DNA from: Prosapia bicincta
Lineage: Eukaryota; Arthropoda; Insecta; Hemiptera; Cercopidae
Reading direction: 5' to 3'
DNA: 64,000 bases
NCBI GenBank assembly: GCA_036971475.1
Contig: JBAIZL010000002.1
Location: 21,763,567 to 21,827,566 of the forward strand
This document shows positions 60,752 through 64,000 of the stretch, one piece after another. Positions within the stretch are counted from its first letter, which is position 1. Each line of letters begins with the position of its first letter. Under the pieces are notes generated by a model that saw only the letters and a list, made by a program, of their open reading frames with translations, was not told the DNA's origin and ran no database searches. A program made the translations under genes and the position numbers.

Positions 60752-61959
60752 TCTGAAATTTCCTTTTTTAATATGTAACACCATCTAAAGTGTGTTACAT
60801 ATTTTTCCCCTCTTTTGAAAAAAAATTGTGTTATTTCATATTCCCTTTAATTATTTTTTATTAAATTTAACGATATACAAACAACTCTTAAGTTAACAAT
60901 CAAACTATTTTCTTTGGGAAAACATATCATAAACCCTTTTGATTCTATTATTAGAACAAACTTAATTTGACATGAAGCATAACATTAACAATATTAATTC
61001 TTGGATTTAATATCCTTTCCAAACAAATAATGAAATTTTTAAATAAATCAATAATCAATTTTTCTTTTGTATTCATAAACATTTTATATTGACACATACG
61101 CTTTATACCATTACACAATGTTCGTTAATTACTTAATTACCTTTATCTTTGATTTACTTTGTTAAAAAAAATGTGTCTTAGTTTCAATTTAAATCTCATA
61201 ACTTCTTACATTATTTATTAATCATTTAATTTACATTATAATTTTTTTTTTAAATTTACATACACCTATCACTCACTTTGAAATTCTAACTTCTTTGTAA
61301 ACTTTTCATTTATCAAACTTTATGATTACATAGTTACATCTCTTCAAATTTTTAAACTCATTACTATATCTCTTATAAATTTCACTCACTATAAAATCTT
61401 TCTTCAAATTACTTCTTATTAACATCCTTAAAATCATCTATTAAATAAACTTTTCTTTGAATTTGTCTCTTTTTATGTCAACAAACCTAACCTACTGCTA
61501 GCTGTATTTATCACAGTCCACTTCCTGGGATCTGTTAAACTGCTTACCCCCTGTAAGCCACAAAATTACCACATTTAAATGACGCTATATATTTTCAAAA
61601 ATTCTCTCTCTCTTTTTTTTACCACTAAGTATGTACCATTGCCTAATAACCTCTCTCTCTTATTTTTACAATACTTGTACCTCTTAAAACCATTGGATTT
61701 CAAATCCTACACTTTGAATCCAAATATTCTTAAATCAAATCCCATACTTTGATTTAAAAAGCATACAGCTACTCTTGACTCAAAAAGGACTTTATTCATT
61801 TCATCATTCTTAAATTTTCTTTCAAACATTGGTATAACAATTTGATTTTAAAATTTGTTTAAGCTCTTGCATTAATAAAATAAGAATCAAATCAAACAGA
61901 AATTAGGATTGTACATTCACATACAATTTTTGGTCAAGTGTTTTAGTCTCTTCATGTAG

Positions 61960-62170
61960 TATTATGTATTTTGAGATTTTTGTCGGTGTCTATCTCGTGT
62001 ATAAGTAAGATTGCATGCCATTTGGGCCCTTTGACACAATATGCAAAGTGTCGTCATGAGTTTCTAAAATTGTATATCAAGGCACTTCCCACTTTCCTTG
62101 TTAATCAATTCCCCTTTTAAAAATTAACAAAGGCTTGAATTTCTCTCCAAGATTAACTTTTCTAAAATTT
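61960..62170 (-). pseudogene. Gypsy integrase C-terminal fragment
   Basis: The minus-strand frame reads KVNLGEKFKPLLIFKRGI, then (G)KWEVP, a stop, then YTILETHDDTLHIVSKGPNG. This fits the (L/P)GEKF..P...GPY.V....DD..Y.V.GP.G pattern at the end of gypsy-type Pol. The rest of Pol is not recognisable. Confidence 0.45.
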
Positions 62171-63006
62171 AACTATATTTGAAGTTATAAATTTGCTTGT
62201 AACCTTACACAACTTCTACATATATTTAATTTGATTAAACATTGGTTTAAATCCATTTACATAATTTCTCTTTTTATTATTATAATTCATTAGTCCTATT
62301 ACTTTTATATAAATTGTTTATCAGACAGTTTTACATTTATCTTCAAATTATTTTAACTTTAAATCATTTTGATTCTACAATTCATACAAGTTTCATAACC
62401 TCTTTTATCGTCTAATAAATTGATTTACTTCAGGGGCTCATAAAACAAACGGAATGTTTATAGCATAGAAAGCAAAGCAAACTCGATACACTTTATGTAA
62501 ACATTGTGCTTCAGGCTGGATACAAATTTATAAAAACCGGCAATCAATTCTAACTTGTCTGACATTTGGACTATGCAGCTGCATAAACACGCTTGAATAA
62601 CACTTGTGTAAATATTCTTGACCAAAATCCGGCTTTAAGGCTATGCACAAACTTACAAAATCTAGCTTTACTACCCATAGATATGAATCATATTTTAAAC
62701 GACTCTCATGGCCTTGAAACTCTACACTATACAAAACAAGTTATAACTGGTTTGGACCCCTCTGTTACAAACCATTTCCTGCAAGCCAATTCTTTTACGT
62801 TCAACTTATATTTTAAAACAACTTCCAGTGTTAAATTATTATTGAATACAAAATTTTATCTTATTTAATATACTGAATTATTTAAGTTATTTTCAGCCAT
62901 ATTTAGTTTTCTTTTAGCTAACACACAAATTTACATCTCAAATTAAGCAGATTTAATATCAGCAAAGTTTTAGCAGAATTTTAGCCTCTAAGCAGAATCG
63001 CGCATT

Positions 63007-63986
63007 TGTAACGTTCTAGCTCTACGTTATAGTTCAGGCAAATTACTGTCTGTCTGTAACGCTCTTCATATCTTGAAGGTAGAATTAGGTTACTTTTAAA
63101 ATACAAAGTTAAACCATTTAGACTAGCAGAGTCTCATTAAATTCTTATTTAAAGGCTCATTAAGTTTAGATGTATGGGATTTGTGTGCTTGTTAAATAAT
63201 TGCTCTTTTAAACTTTAATTAAAACAAATCAAACCAATTTTATTTAGCCAAAAAAAATTATAAAATTACAACCAAAATACACATTTCTTAGACATTGCGT
63301 TAGTTACTGATTAGTGAACATTTAATATTTGACTTATGAGGAAATTTACGTATTAACAATCAATGGCTGAAATGGCTCTGTTTTCGAGTTTGCTTGCTTG
63401 TTCTTTTCATAATTAATTCTTACAATTTAAACTGAAAACAAATGCACCAAATAATGCATAAATTACATTTATGTACGTATTGAAAAATTTTAAAATTATT
63501 AATTTTGTATTAAACTGTTTAAGCATTTAAATTTGTGATAGTTCACCAAAGTTTGAATTTGGTCGCTTAGCTGTTTTAACAAGGTGTAGCCTCGCATCCT
63601 TCCTGGAAAAACCTTACAAGATTCCCTCGGTCATGATTTTGAAAAAGGCTTCAGTAACTCGGCGTTCCATCTTCGTACTTGGCGACGTGCGCTGTCTTTC
63701 TACATTATGATTACAAGAAATTAAAAAATTGACTGTTACATTAAAAATTGAAAACTAAACATTTCCTCGCTCTTGGAAACGACCATCGCCTTCTACATCC
63801 TGATTGTTAGAGGGTTAAATTTATCGTCGCAAGCAGGCCTCCTAGCTACCGCGCATCGGGTGTGCGCATATTACTTTAATTTTAGTTTTTAAACTCTTCC
63901 TACAGATGCCACTACCAACCAGAGATTTGATTTAAATTAAAACAAATCATAATGTTTGATCTAGTTATATATTGTCACATTTTCGA
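63007..63986 (-). repeat. LTR-like direct repeat, right copy
   Basis: About 980 bp, matching 59771-60751 with scattered substitutions; sequence diverges in the last 14 bases of the window. Confidence 0.7.
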
Positions 63987-64000
63987 ATACATTCTCGTTC

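Larger units (their letters stand above)
59771..63986 (-). mobile_element. Gypsy-like LTR element, internally deleted
   Basis: Direct repeats 59771-60751 and 63007-63986 (about 980 bp, few differences) start TGTAACGTTCTAG on the plus strand, so the element reads leftward and ends ...ACGTTACA. Only 2.25 kb lie between. Minus-strand pieces near 61960-62170 resemble the C-terminal end of a gypsy integrase. It sits inside the Penelope relic and in DCAF12 intron 5. Confidence 0.6.

Noticed and set aside
62593..62868. 91-codon plus frame inside the gypsy-like element
   Set aside because: Opposite to the inferred coding strand and resembles no retroelement protein.
1..64000. tRNA, rRNA, CRISPR array or operon-like organisation
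   Set aside because: None seen; the window is eukaryotic with spliced genes.

Overview
This is a eukaryotic, AT-rich, intron-bearing window that looks like an insect genome. The evidence is spliced genes with standard GT-AG introns, insect-style transposons (BEL/Pao, piggyBac, mariner, pogo/Tigger, hAT, Helitron and Penelope-like elements), and short TTAGG-type tracts matching the arthropod telomere unit. A hemipteroid source is a guess; nothing here fixes the order.

Three recognisable host genes are present, plus one candidate I cannot name. (1) Minus strand, 3817-11627: the first three coding exons of Cep120, a centriole protein; the rest lies left of the window. (2) Minus strand, 15770-20374: three small exons in compatible phase that may be the 3' end of an unidentified gene. 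(3) Minus strand, 25737-38841: a complete three-exon NDUFA13/GRIM-19 (mitochondrial complex I), 151 codons. (4) Plus strand, 39653-56598: the first five coding exons (410 codons) of DCAF12, a WD40 substrate receptor of the CUL4-DDB1 ubiquitin ligase; its last exon(s) lie beyond 64000. NDUFA13 and DCAF12 are head to head, with start codons 811 bp apart.

Most of the rest is transposon. Intron 1 of NDUFA13 holds a young BEL/Pao retrotransposon with near-identical LTRs, inserted in a pogo-type MITE. The 11.7-25.7 kb interval carries two piggyBac elements, a mariner deletion derivative inside a pogo relic, another pogo MITE and several palindromic repeats. The DCAF12 introns hold a Helitron helicase relic, a mariner pseudogene, a hAT element and a three-level nest of pogo-type elements. 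The right edge carries a gypsy-like element with about 980 bp direct repeats, inserted in a Penelope relic.

The most striking pattern is Penelope-like: at least five sequence families occur mostly as head-to-head inverted pairs whose outer ends carry hammerhead-ribozyme-like folds. Several are close to canonical. One family shows a paired change at core positions 3 and 8 (C-G to U-A) in every copy in which they can be read. Helix III is a short perfect palindrome in nearly every family.
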